From assembly GCF_000169195.2 (NCBI RefSeq), contig NC_016023.1, positions 2,232,001 to 2,296,000 on the forward strand: a stretch of DNA of 64,000 bases, written 5' to 3'. The position numbers and the translations under genes are program-made. The stretch comes from Heyndrickxia coagulans 36D1. GTDB taxonomy: Bacteria; Bacillota; Bacilli; Bacillales; Bacillaceae_C. The notes beneath the pieces were generated by a model, which saw only the letters and a list, made by a program, of their open reading frames with translations, was not told where the DNA came from and did no database searches. Every line of letters starts with the position of its first letter. Position 1 is the stretch's first letter. This document shows positions 27,958 through 36,529 of this stretch, piece by piece.

Positions 27958-29934
27958 ATGCGAAAGATGGTAGAGAAACATGTACGGTGGAACATGAAAG
28001 CGAAATTGTTGGTTTCGATCCTCGCAATCCTGCTCGTTCCATCTGTACTGATCGGATATTTTTCAATCAAATCAGCAGGAAGTGAAGTCCAATCGCAAAT
28101 GCTGAATGCCGCCACGGAAAATGTCAATCTGTTGCAGAATATCATCCATGATGCGATCCAGCCGCGCATGGACGATGTGGATTATTTTTCTAAAAAAATT
28201 TCGGCCGAAACGGAAAAAAAGCCGTCCGAAATCAAGACGATGTTCAGCCAATATGCAAATCTGCATAACAATGTCTTGAATGTTTACGTTGGGACAGCTT
28301 CCGGGAAAATGATGATCGAACCGAATGGCAACTTGCCTGCAGGTTATGATCCAAGGCAAAGGCCGTGGTATAAGGAAGCGATGGAACAGCCCGGAAAAGC
28401 GGTTGTGACGGCCCCGTACCAGGACGCGACCACGGGGGAAACGATTGTCACCATTGCCAAAACGACGCAAGACAGCTCCGGGGTGGTCGCAGTTGACCTG
28501 AAAATAAGTACGATTCAAAAAATGGCAAAAGAAATCAAAATCGGGAAAAGCGGGTATGCCGTGCTTATAGACCCGGCCCGCCATTATATCGTTATGCCGG
28601 GAAAAAAACCGGGCGCGTATGCAAAAGAAAAAGTGTATGATACCGTATTTAACCATGTTTCCGGACACACTTCCTATACGTATCAGGGGAAGGAAAAAGT
28701 GATGATTTATACAACTGATAGCCTAACGGGTTGGAAAATCGCAGGCACCGTGTACGCTGATGAGGTCGGTAAAGCTGTACAGCCGATCATCGACCGGATG
28801 ATCCTTGTCATCGTCATTTTTCTCGTTCTCGGTACGGTATTAGCCTATTTTGTCATCCGTTCTGTGACACGGCCGATTAACCGCCTGAAAGAAGCAGCGT
28901 TAAAAATTTCCTCCGGGGACTTAACAGAGGAAATAGATATCCGGAAAAAAGATGAAGTCGGTGAACTGGCTGTAAGTTTTAAAAAAATGCAGGACAGCCT
29001 GCGCGATCTTCTCGACCAGGTTGATAAAAGCGCGGAGATGGTCGTTTCCTCTTCAGAAGAGCTGAAGGCAAACGCGGAAAATACAACACAAGCAAGCCAT
29101 GGAATCAACTCCGCTGCTGCCCAGATTGCAAGCGGTGCAGAAACACAGACGAACGGCACGGAAAACAGCGCCCAGGCGATGAGTGAAATTGCAAAAGCAA
29201 TGGAAAAAGTAACCGACAGCACGATGGCGATTTCCAGCTTGTCCAATGCCACGCTCGAACATGCGAAACAAGGCGGCGAGGCTGTCCGTGAGACGGTCGC
29301 GCAAATGAAGTCCATTGCCGGTTCTGTCGCGCAATCCAACGCAAAAATCCAGGCACTCTTTGAAAATTCGAAGCAAATCAGCCAGATTACAGAAGTGATA
29401 AAAGGCATTGCGGCTCAGACGAATTTGCTTGCTTTAAATGCAGCGATTGAAGCGGCAAGAGCGGGCGAGCACGGAAAAGGGTTTGCGGTCGTGGCAGACG
29501 AAATCCGGAAACTGGCCGACCAGTCGCAAAACTCAACAAAAGAAATTGAAAAGCTGATTACGCAAATCCAGCATGATACGGAAGATTCCGTCCGCGAGAT
29601 GGAACAAGTGTCCAAAGATGTGGAAACCGGCGTGTCACGTTCCAAAGATTCGATCGGAAAATTTGACACGATCATGAACGGGATGAAAGAGATCACACCG
29701 CAAGTGGAAGAAATGGCGGCGATCTCGGAAGAAATTTCCGCCTCCGTCCAGGAAGTGACCTCGACTGCGAACGAACTTGCCCAAATTGCTGAAGAAAATG
29801 CGGCGGCAACCGAAGAAATGGCCGCTTCCATTGAAAGCCACCTTAAGTCGATGGATGACATCAGCGATTCGGCAAGAGCATTGTCCTATCTGTCGGAATA
29901 CTTACAGGAGATTGTGAAGAAATATAAGTTTTAA
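27958..29934 (+). CDS. Methyl-accepting chemotaxis protein (Cache-type chemoreceptor)
   Basis: 658 residues from the ATG at 27958, with AAGGAG about 10 nt upstream. An N-terminal membrane segment (about 16-36) is followed by an extracytoplasmic dCache-type sensor (about 40-275, with [11 protein letters not shown] typical of the family), a second membrane segment (about 283-303), a HAMP domain ([20 protein letters not shown]), and the MCP signalling domain with the hairpin tip around [20 protein letters not shown]. Many QA/EA methylation-type heptads are visible. It signals to CheA/CheW in chemotaxis. The ligand may be an amino or carboxylic acid, as for many dCache receptors, but is not shown. 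Confidence 0.95.
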   Translation: MRKMVEKHVRWNMKAKLLVSILAILLVPSVLIGYFSIKSAGSEVQSQMLNAATENVNLLQNIIHDAIQPRMDDVDYFSKKISAETEKKPSEIKTMFSQYANLHNNVLNVYVGTASGKMMIEPNGNLPAGYDPRQRPWYKEAMEQPGKAVVTAPYQDATTGETIVTIAKTTQDSSGVVAVDLKISTIQKMAKEIKIGKSGYAVLIDPARHYIVMPGKKPGAYAKEKVYDTVFNHVSGHTSYTYQGKEKVMIYTTDSLTGWKIAGTVYADEVGKAVQPIIDRMILVIVIFLVLGTVLAYFVIRSVTRPINRLKEAALKISSGDLTEEIDIRKKDEVGELAVSFKKMQDSLRDLLDQVDKSAEMVVSSSEELKANAENTTQASHGINSAAAQIASGAETQTNGTENSAQAMSEIAKAMEKVTDSTMAISSLSNATLEHAKQGGEAVRETVAQMKSIAGSVAQSNAKIQALFENSKQISQITEVIKGIAAQTNLLALNAAIEAARAGEHGKGFAVVADEIRKLADQSQNSTKEIEKLITQIQHDTEDSVREMEQVSKDVETGVSRSKDSIGKFDTIMNGMKEITPQVEEMAAISEEISASVQEVTSTANELAQIAEENAAATEEMAASIESHLKSMDDISDSARALSYLSEYLQEIVKKYKF

Positions 29935-29937
29935 AGA

Positions 29938-29980
29938 AGAAGCGCCCAAAGCAGAAATCCCGGCTTTGGGTGCTTTTTTG
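29938..29980 (+). terminator. Rho-independent terminator
   Basis: GCGCCCAAAGC and GGCTTTGGGTGC followed by a T-run, directly after the chemoreceptor gene. Confidence 0.87.
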
Positions 29981-30127
29981 GTTGGCGCCTTTTATAGGTT
30001 TAGCCAAAAATGGGAATAGAGATCCAAAAATTTTTGGGAGTGAATTTTGCTCCTCCCCACGACACACCGTGACGGTTGGCACGCGAGAAACCGATGGAGC
30101 AGCGGCCACTTTGCAAAAGGGCTTTAG

Positions 30128-30176
30128 GACGCCGGCAAAAAGTTTTCGGTGACAATGGCTCCGGCGTCCATTAAAA
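30128..30176. repeat. IS-end-like relic, copy 1
   Basis: TTTTCGGTGACAATGGCTC followed by about 8 variable bases and ATTAAAATA occurs here and again at about 39620 and 43490. Here flanking GGACGCCGG / CCGGCGTCC arms form a stem. The string TTTCGGTGAYAC seen in the other copies is repeated like the terminal transposase-binding repeats of IS21-family elements. No transposase remains, so the IS origin is an inference. The rest of 29981-30242 shows nothing else. Confidence 0.45.
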
Positions 30177-30242
30177 TAAAACTAGGAAGATGATGAACAA
30201 ATTTTTTGAAAAAGGAAATTCCCTTATGGAGGAGAGAAAAGC

Positions 30243-30374
30243 ATGCATACATATGTCAATTGGCCTGATGTGGTATTTCAGTTGGGCTGGCTCATTTTTC
30301 TCTGTGCCGCCGGATTTGCTATTTATAAAATCATAAAAATCAGGAAAATGAAGAATCAGCATTTGAAAAAATAG
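30243..30374 (+). CDS. Small single-pass membrane protein (43 residues)
   Basis: ATG with a strong GGAGGAG site 8 nt upstream. The peptide has a short N-terminal segment (MHTYVNWPDVVF), one hydrophobic helix (about 13-31) and a basic tail (KIRKMKNQHLKK), consistent with an N-out, C-in membrane protein. No family is recognised. It precedes glgP by 67 bp in the same direction and may share its transcript. Confidence 0.55.
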   Translation: MHTYVNWPDVVFQLGWLIFLCAAGFAIYKIIKIRKMKNQHLKK

Positions 30375-30441
30375 TCAGGAACGGCTCTGAGCCTCTCCGG
30401 AGAAAGGGTTACATTACGGGCAAAAAACGGGAGGAAATGGG

Positions 30442-32853
30442 ATGGAACTCACAAAGGAACAATTTAAGGCCGATTTCGAAAGAATGCTGTCGGACTACTT
30501 CACAATGGATGTGGAAAAATCTGATTTGACAGAGCAGTATGTTACACTCGGAAAATTGATCGGTTCTTATGCAGCAAAAGAATGGCGGAACACGAATCAG
30601 CGCTACTTGGAAAAAGGGGAAAAACAAGTTTACTATTTTTCAATGGAATTTTTGCTTGGCAGGATGTTGAAAAGTAATTTGTTCAACCTCGGAATTCTCG
30701 ATACGGTCCGGGCGGGGCTTAAAGAAATGGGGATGGACCTGGAAGCGTTGGAACAGGTGGAACTGGATGCCGGACTGGGAAACGGCGGTCTTGGCCGGCT
30801 GGCAGCTTGTTTCATTGATTCAATGGCGACACATGCGATCCCCGGGCACGGGAACGGCATTCGTTTTAAGTACGGGCTTTTCAGACAAAAATTTGTCAAC
30901 GGCTACCAGGTTGAACTGCCTGAAAACTGGCTGCGAAACGGAAATGTGTGGGAGACACGCCGGCTGAACAAGGCGGTAAATGTGCGGTTTTATGGCAACG
31001 TCCGGCTTGAGAAAGATGCATCGGGGCATTTTGTTCCCCATTATGAAAATGAGGAAATTGTACTTGCCGTGCCGTATGATACCCCGGTAATCGGTTACGG
31101 GGACAATACGGTCAACACTTTAAGATTATGGTCGGCGGAAATGCCGCTTGAGGATGCGAACACGGAGTACAATGCTTTTATTCAGCAGCAAAGCCGGATC
31201 GAAAGCATTTCGGAAGTGCTGTATCCTGACGATTCCAATTATGAAGGGCGTCTGTTGCGTTTAAAACAGGAATATTTTTTCGTCTCAGCAGGCATTCAAA
31301 GCATTATCCGCACCTATAAAAAACGCGGCCTGCCGATGTCCAATCTCGCCGAAAAAGTCGCCATCCACATCAATGATACACACCCGGCATTATGTGTCCC
31401 CGAACTGATGCGTATTTTATTGGATGAAGAAGGGATGGACTGGGAACCGGCTTGGGATGTTACGGTAAAAGTGCTCAGCTATACCAACCATACCATTATG
31501 TCCGAAGCGCTCGAAAGTTGGCCGACAGATATGATGGCACAGCTTTTGCCGCGCATTTATCAAATTATTTGCGAGATTGACCGCCGCTATGCCGAGGACA
31601 TGGCCCGTTTATATGACTGGGATATGATTGAGCGGACGAGGGTAATTTCGGGCGGGAGCGTGAAGATGGCGCACCTGGCAATCATTGGCAGCCATAGCAT
31701 CAACGGGGTGGCAAAGCTCCATACGAATATTTTGAAAGAAAAAGTGCTTCGTGACTTCTATCACATTTTCCCGTCCAGATTTAATAATAAAACAAACGGC
31801 ATTACTCACCGGCGCTGGCTGCTGCTTTCCAACGAACCGCTGCGCAGTTTTATTGACAGCAAAATCGGCAAGGAGTGGGCGACAAAGCCGACAGACCTGA
31901 AAATGCTGGAGCCTTTTCGCCGGGATGAAAACGTCCTGCGGCAACTTGCGGAAATCAAACAAATCAATAAGCAACGGCTGGCAGACTATATTAGGAAAAG
32001 GACAGGGCTCGCCGTCTGGACAGATGCCATTTTTGATGTGCAGGTCAAACGTTTCCATGCTTATAAAAGGCAGCTTTTGAATCTTTTGCATATTTTAAGC
32101 TTGTATTTTAAATTGAAGGATGATCCGGGAGCAGATATTTACCCGCGCGTTTTCATCTTTGGCGGCAAAGCGGCACCGAGCTACACTTACGCCAAGGAAA
32201 TCATTAAGTTGATAAACGCCGCAGCGGATCTCATTAACCATGACCCGGCAGTCAGGGATATGCTGAAGATCGTTTTTATCGAAAATTACGGTGTGTCGCT
32301 GGCCGAGCGGATCATCCCGGCGGCAGACGTCAGCGAACAGATTTCACTCGCATCCAAGGAAGCCTCCGGAACGAGCAATATGAAATTTATGCTCAATGGC
32401 GCGGTTACATTGGCCACGCTGGACGGTGCAAATGTGGAAATCCGCGACCTCGTGGGGGAAGACAATATTATTCTCTTCGGGCTGACCGATCAGGAAGTTT
32501 TCCAATATTACCATGACCGGTCTTATCATTCCTATGATTATTATAAGAAAAATCCGGTGCTGCACCGTGTACTCGATGCGCTGATTGACGGCTCGATTCC
32601 CGGTGTGCAGGCGGAAGGGCGGGACATCTTTGATTCCCTCATTAAATATGGTGATGAGTTTTTTGTTTTAAGAGATTTCGAGGATTACGCGCTGGCGCAG
32701 AAAAAAGTGGACATGCTGTACCGCGATCCGCTCAAATGGCAGGAGATGGCATTGATCAATATCGCCAATGCCGGTGTATTTTCATCGGATTATACCGTGC
32801 TCAGATATGCAGCTGAAATTTGGAACGTAAATAGCAAAACAAGGCTTTTTTAG
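30442..32853 (+). CDS. glgP: Glycogen/maltodextrin phosphorylase
   Basis: 803 residues, the usual length for GT35. It releases glucose-1-phosphate from alpha-1,4-glucans. Landmarks are AGLGNGGLGRLAACF near 110, HINDTHPAL, FNNKTNGITHRRWL, and EASGTSNMKFMLNGAVTLAT at about 640-660 with the PLP lysine (the NMK lysine). GGGAGG precedes the start. The rest of a glycogen operon (glgBCDA) is absent from its neighbourhood. The following 286 bp have no gene and no clean terminator. Confidence 0.96.
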   Translation: MELTKEQFKADFERMLSDYFTMDVEKSDLTEQYVTLGKLIGSYAAKEWRNTNQRYLEKGEKQVYYFSMEFLLGRMLKSNLFNLGILDTVRAGLKEMGMDLEALEQVELDAGLGNGGLGRLAACFIDSMATHAIPGHGNGIRFKYGLFRQKFVNGYQVELPENWLRNGNVWETRRLNKAVNVRFYGNVRLEKDASGHFVPHYENEEIVLAVPYDTPVIGYGDNTVNTLRLWSAEMPLEDANTEYNAFIQQQSRIESISEVLYPDDSNYEGRLLRLKQEYFFVSAGIQSIIRTYKKRGLPMSNLAEKVAIHINDTHPALCVPELMRILLDEEGMDWEPAWDVTVKVLSYTNHTIMSEALESWPTDMMAQLLPRIYQIICEIDRRYAEDMARLYDWDMIERTRVISGGSVKMAHLAIIGSHSINGVAKLHTNILKEKVLRDFYHIFPSRFNNKTNGITHRRWLLLSNEPLRSFIDSKIGKEWATKPTDLKMLEPFRRDENVLRQLAEIKQINKQRLADYIRKRTGLAVWTDAIFDVQVKRFHAYKRQLLNLLHILSLYFKLKDDPGADIYPRVFIFGGKAAPSYTYAKEIIKLINAAADLINHDPAVRDMLKIVFIENYGVSLAERIIPAADVSEQISLASKEASGTSNMKFMLNGAVTLATLDGANVEIRDLVGEDNIILFGLTDQEVFQYYHDRSYHSYDYYKKNPVLHRVLDALIDGSIPGVQAEGRDIFDSLIKYGDEFFVLRDFEDYALAQKKVDMLYRDPLKWQEMALINIANAGVFSSDYTVLRYAAEIWNVNSKTRLF

Positions 32854-33139
32854 TGGATTGTCTCCCATCGCTGTAAGGTACGCGGGTACAGCCCGGTGAA
32901 GCGTACGGTGGCAAATAGAAAAGGCCGGCTTGCTGTATATTGCCAGGAATCCTCCCGCTAAAAGCAGCCGGCAAGGACCGAGCTGCTCTTAGGGAGAACC
33001 GGGCATTCAGCAGCATAAGCCGTTATCCGAACGGGAGAAAAAAGGGGGTGAAATTTCGTCTGAATCTTTGCTTTTTTTCAGGGAAATATGTCCGCTTGGC
33101 GAATATCATTCAATAGATTTCCAGCAGGAGGGGAGACAC

Positions 33140-34240
33140 GTGAAAAACATATATTTTTTTACCGGTTTTCCTGGTTTTATCGCTTCGTCGCTGATCAGGC
33201 GGATGGCACAATTGGATTATCCGGCCGGGCACATTTATTTGCTTGTGCTTCCGGCGATGCGTCAAAAAGCAGAAGCGGAGATCGGGGGAATTTGCAAGAA
33301 AGCGGAAAATATTTCGAAGGAACAGTTCACCGTCATTGAAGGGGATATTACAAAAGAAGGGCTCTCGATTGAGGAAGGGATGCGCTTCAAGCTGGCAGAA
33401 GAAGTAACCCATGTGTTCCACCTTGCCGCCATTTACGATCTTGCGGTGAAACGGGACATCGCCTGGCGGGTGAATGTAACGGGAACAGAGAACGTAAACC
33501 AGTGGGTAAAAACGCTTAAAGCCTTAAAACGGTATGTGTATTTCAGCACCGCCTACGTGTCGGGGAAAAGGGAGGGGCGCATTTACGAACATGAACTCGA
33601 CATGGGGCAGACGTTTAAAAACCATTATGAGGAGTCAAAATTTGAAGCGGAAAAGCGCGTTCGCGACATCATGGGGGAGGTGCCGGTTACGGTGATCCGC
33701 CCTGGGATTGTAAAAGGGCATTCAAAGACTGGTGAAACCATTAAATTTGACGGCATTTATTTTCTTTTGAATACGCTTACAAAATTTAAAATTTTTCCCG
33801 TGATTCCGTATTTCGGCGAGGGCACGGCGGAAGGAAATTTTGTCCCGGTCGATTACATTTTTGATGCCACCCTTTATCTTGCCCATGCACATGCCGAGAC
33901 GGGAAAAACGTATCACCTTACCGACCCGCATTCGTACCGCATGCGCGAATTGTACAAAATGGTCATGGAAGCGTATCTCGGAAGAAAACCGCACGGGACC
34001 ATCCCGCTATCGGTAATGGAATGGCTGTTTTCTATTAAGGCTTTCCGGAAATGGCTGAATGCGGAGCGGGAAGCCCTTGAATATTTTACATGCAAGGCAG
34101 AATATGACTGTAGCACGGCCCAAAAAGATTTGGAGGGGTCCGGGATTTCCTGCCCGGATTTCAAAGAGACATTGCCGGCAATGGTCCGTTTTTATGAGGC
34201 GCACAAAGATGACCGCGATAAGCAGCTGAAGATTGTTTAA
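33140..34240 (+). CDS. NAD(P)-binding SDR protein, acyl-CoA-reductase-like (Male-sterility family)
   Basis: 366 residues from the GTG at 33140, with AGGAGGGGAG about 6 nt upstream. The N-terminal FFTGFPGFIASSLIRR is a GxxGxxA-type nucleotide loop. HLAAIYDLA, STAYVSGKREG and YEESKFEAEK contain the YxxxK active-site pair of extended SDRs. The arrangement resembles NAD_binding_4 (thioester/acyl-CoA reductase) proteins. A role in making or trimming fatty aldehydes or in lipid biosynthesis is possible. It is followed 14 nt later by an aldehyde dehydrogenase gene, which supports a link to fatty aldehydes. Function is inferred. Confidence 0.75.
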   Translation: MKNIYFFTGFPGFIASSLIRRMAQLDYPAGHIYLLVLPAMRQKAEAEIGGICKKAENISKEQFTVIEGDITKEGLSIEEGMRFKLAEEVTHVFHLAAIYDLAVKRDIAWRVNVTGTENVNQWVKTLKALKRYVYFSTAYVSGKREGRIYEHELDMGQTFKNHYEESKFEAEKRVRDIMGEVPVTVIRPGIVKGHSKTGETIKFDGIYFLLNTLTKFKIFPVIPYFGEGTAEGNFVPVDYIFDATLYLAHAHAETGKTYHLTDPHSYRMRELYKMVMEAYLGRKPHGTIPLSVMEWLFSIKAFRKWLNAEREALEYFTCKAEYDCSTAQKDLEGSGISCPDFKETLPAMVRFYEAHKDDRDKQLKIV

Positions 34241-34254
34241 AGAGAGGATTCCGT

Positions 34255-34968
34255 ATGAATGCAGAGTCGATTCTGGCAAAACAGCAAGCTTTCTTTTATT
34301 CGGAGAAAACAAAGCCGTATGCATTCCGCATTAGGGCGCTTGAGGCGCTGAAAAAAGCTGTTATCCGGCATGAAAGGGCACTGTCGGGTGCGCTCCGGAA
34401 AGACTTGAACAAGTCGGCGTTTGATGCGTATGCAACAGAAATCGGCATTCTTCTGAGCGAGCTTTCATTTACATTGAAACATTTGAAAAGATGGATGAAA
34501 CCGGAGCGGGCAAAAACGCCGCTCACCCATGCCGGTTCAAAAAGCATGATTATACCGGAACCGTACGGCACGGCGCTCATTATTTCGCCATGGAACTTTC
34601 CGCTGCAGCTCGCGCTTGTACCACTTGTTGGCGCAGTGGCCGCCGGAAACTGTGCAGTGATCAAGCCGTCGGAATACACGCCGCATACTTCAAAAGCTTT
34701 GAAAAAACTGGTGGAAGAAATATTCCCGGAAGATTTTATCGCCGTGATCGAAGGCGGGGTAGAAACGAGCCAGGCGCTTCTTGAACTGCCATTTGAGCCG
34801 TTCGGCGGCGTCGGGGCAAGCGGGATGGGCGCTTACCACGGAAAGGAAAGCTTTAATGCCTTCTCCCACCGGAAAAGTGTGTTACGACAAACAACCGTCT
34901 TCGACATCCCGTTCCGTTATCCAAATATGAAAAATGGGTTGACAAAAATAAAAAGATTTTTAAAATGA
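34255..34968 (+). pseudogene. Aldehyde dehydrogenase with large in-frame internal deletion
   Basis: 237 residues against about 455 in the family. The N-terminal half is normal up to VIEGGVETSQALLELPF, with the NAD-site ISPWNFPLQLALVPLVGA. It then jumps straight to the family's C-terminal FGGVGASGMGAYHGKESF. The missing about 215 residues include the catalytic glutamate (LELGG) and nucleophilic cysteine (GQ-C). The frame is intact across the join (about 34795-34805), but no dehydrogenase activity is expected. GAGAGGA precedes the ATG. It sits directly upstream of the first Trp T-box repeat, and its last codons are part of that repeat. Confidence 0.9.
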
Positions 34969-35270
34969 AGATTGACATTTTTTATTTTCAGCATTAAGAT
35001 AATAATCAATCAATGGCAATGAAGAAGCGTAACCTTTGTGGATTCCGAAGAGAGCCGGTGGGTGGTGCGAACCGGTGATGACATGCAGGCGAATGGGCTT
35101 CCGAGCTTCCAAACCGAAACGTCCGGAGTAGGCTTTGGCGAATGCCTTATCGTTACAAAAGGCAGGTATACGGTTTTTCCCTGATACCGTCAAAGCCGGG
35201 CTGATCAAGCCAATAAAGGTGGCACCGCGGGTTTCCCGTCCTTTACGTGGATTGGGGTCCTCTTTATATT
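34929..35270 (+). repeat. Direct repeat A flanking the accessory island (ALDH 3' end + Trp T-box)
   Basis: Highly similar to 51190-51540: the last 13 codons of the ALDH gene (KNGLTKIKRFLK here, KNGLKKIKKFLK there), the promoter, and the whole T-box leader through its antiterminator. Differences are scattered substitutions and a few indels. The two copies bracket about 16 kb. Confidence 0.93.
34972..35000 (+). promoter_or_regulatory. Sigma-A promoter of the comQ-proximal Trp T-box
   Basis: TTGACA (34972-34977) and TAAGAT (34995-35000) with a 17-bp spacer. The same promoter occurs at 51233-51261. Confidence 0.75.
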
Positions 35271-35276
35271 TTTTTA
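35006..35276 (+). promoter_or_regulatory. Tryptophan T-box leader upstream of comQ (duplicated trp leader)
   Basis: AGAGAGCCGGTGGG distal element, specifier segment CGAA-UGG-GCUUCCGAGC (Trp), and T-box AAAGGTGGCACCGCGGG at 35216-35232. The terminator arms after it are GGGTTTCCC ... GGGGTCCTC with a T-rich tail, and pair less well than GGGTTCCCC / GGGAACCC in the trpE-proximal copy. Termination may therefore be leaky. The next ribosome site (GGGAGAGGG) belongs to comQ. Confidence 0.87.
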
Positions 35277-35376
35277 AAAAATGGGAGAGGGATTATGATG
35301 CAACTGAATCAGAGGCACTTTAACTGATATAAAATACGCGCTTCATGAATTAATTGAAGGTTTTTTTTATGGAGAA

Positions 35377-36255
35377 ATGAAAGATATGGCTCACAAATAT
35401 GCGAGTGAGCATGAGAAAACAAATCTTCCTTTTGGAATGTTGTGTGTAAACCACCACCATTTGCTGGGCGGAAAAAGCGCTTCTGTTTTTCATGTGGCAG
35501 CATGTGTAGAACTGATTATACTTGCCTTTAATATTTTAGATGACTGGCAAGATCAGGATCATCATCGCTCGCCATGGATGCAAGATCATGCAGGCCAATC
35601 ATTGACGGTGGAAACGGCCTTTTTGTTGTTGGCTATGTCAAAATTGAATGGATTTTTAGGCAGTCAAAAAAATAATTTGGCTTTTCAACTAATCGTTGAC
35701 CGAATAAATCGTTCCGTTCATGGTCAATTTGCTGATATTCGAAATGCACCATTGAAAGAAGAAGAATATATTGCAGTAATTAAGCAAAAATCAGGAGCAC
35801 TTTGTGCGCTCGCTTGCTTGTGCGGAGCTATGCTAGCTGGTAATACTACTGATCTTCATTTAATAGGTGAGTATGCAACTGGAATAGGTATTTGTGCCCA
35901 GCTCGAGAACGATCTTGATGATGTTCTCCATTTGGGTGAAAAAAATGATCTAATTCACAAAAAATGGACACTGGCTACCATGTATCTCGCCCATCACCCA
36001 AGCCGAATCGGAAAGGCAGTGGCATCTTATTTTGAAAATCGGCTGTCTTTAGATCGATTACTAGCCATTCAATCATTGGAGGCATGGATTCAATCATCAG
36101 GTGTTATTCTCTATACAAGAGTTTTAATAGAAGCTGAAAAAATAAAAGCAAAAAACATTATTGATAAATTGTCCGTTGACGAAACCATTAAACGACAAAT
36201 CAAGAGCTTTGTTGATGGAATTCATTTCAAGGCGGATATCCCAGGAGAAACTTAA
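35377..36255 (+). CDS. comQ: ComQ-type isoprenyl transferase (ComX maturation), 5' end apparently frameshifted
   Basis: Intact part 292 residues. The Asp-rich motif DDWQDQD (55-61) and a second one at LENDLDD (176-182) are the prenyl-diphosphate sites of the ComQ/polyprenyl-synthase family. It cleaves and prenylates ComX on its tryptophan. The only ATG with a good ribosome site (GGGAGAGGG, ATG 35295) opens MMQLNQRHFN and then hits TGA at 35325. A shift of one base there would continue as DIKYALHELIEGFFYGEMKD into this frame, giving about 325 residues. From ATG 35377 the site GGAG is only 2 nt away. So comQ is either frameshifted, miscalled by one base, or uses a weak internal start. Confidence 0.85.
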   Translation: MKDMAHKYASEHEKTNLPFGMLCVNHHHLLGGKSASVFHVAACVELIILAFNILDDWQDQDHHRSPWMQDHAGQSLTVETAFLLLAMSKLNGFLGSQKNNLAFQLIVDRINRSVHGQFADIRNAPLKEEEYIAVIKQKSGALCALACLCGAMLAGNTTDLHLIGEYATGIGICAQLENDLDDVLHLGEKNDLIHKKWTLATMYLAHHPSRIGKAVASYFENRLSLDRLLAIQSLEAWIQSSGVILYTRVLIEAEKIKAKNIIDKLSVDETIKRQIKSFVDGIHFKADIPGET

Positions 36256-36361
36256 GATTGTAAATCTTAGTTTTTTCCTTAATCTTTAGTTGGAAACATC
36301 ATTTTAAAATATATAAATGGTATTATATGGATGATAGATGAATAATATGGGAGATGATAAG

Positions 36362-36523
36362 ATGGAAACGTTTATTTACCAGTTGATGAAGCAACCACAT
36401 CTGATTGAAGAAATTAAAGCGGGGACTTTTGATTACCCGGAATCTTTTACTGAAGAAGATAAATGTGCCGTATTGAATGCTATCAAAGGGGAGAACAGTC
36501 AAGATTATCGTTTATGGGCCTGA
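36362..36523 (+). CDS. comX: ComX pheromone precursor
   Basis: 53 residues from the ATG at 36362, with GGGAG about 8 nt upstream. The hydrophilic precursor ends SQDYRLWA, with Trp at position 52, next to last. In known ComX peptides the C-terminal 5-10 residues become the pheromone and a near-terminal Trp carries the isoprenyl group. Identity rests on size, the Trp and its place between comQ and comP, since ComX sequences vary widely. comP starts 6 nt after its stop. Confidence 0.88.
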   Translation: METFIYQLMKQPHLIEEIKAGTFDYPESFTEEDKCAVLNAIKGENSQDYRLWA

Positions 36524-36529
36524 TATAAA

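Noticed and set aside
35295-35330. Programmed +1 frameshift in comQ like that of RF2
   Set aside because: The stop is preceded by AAC rather than a slippery CUU, and the AGAGG element is about 9 nt away rather than 3. A mutation, sequencing error or internal start is more likely.
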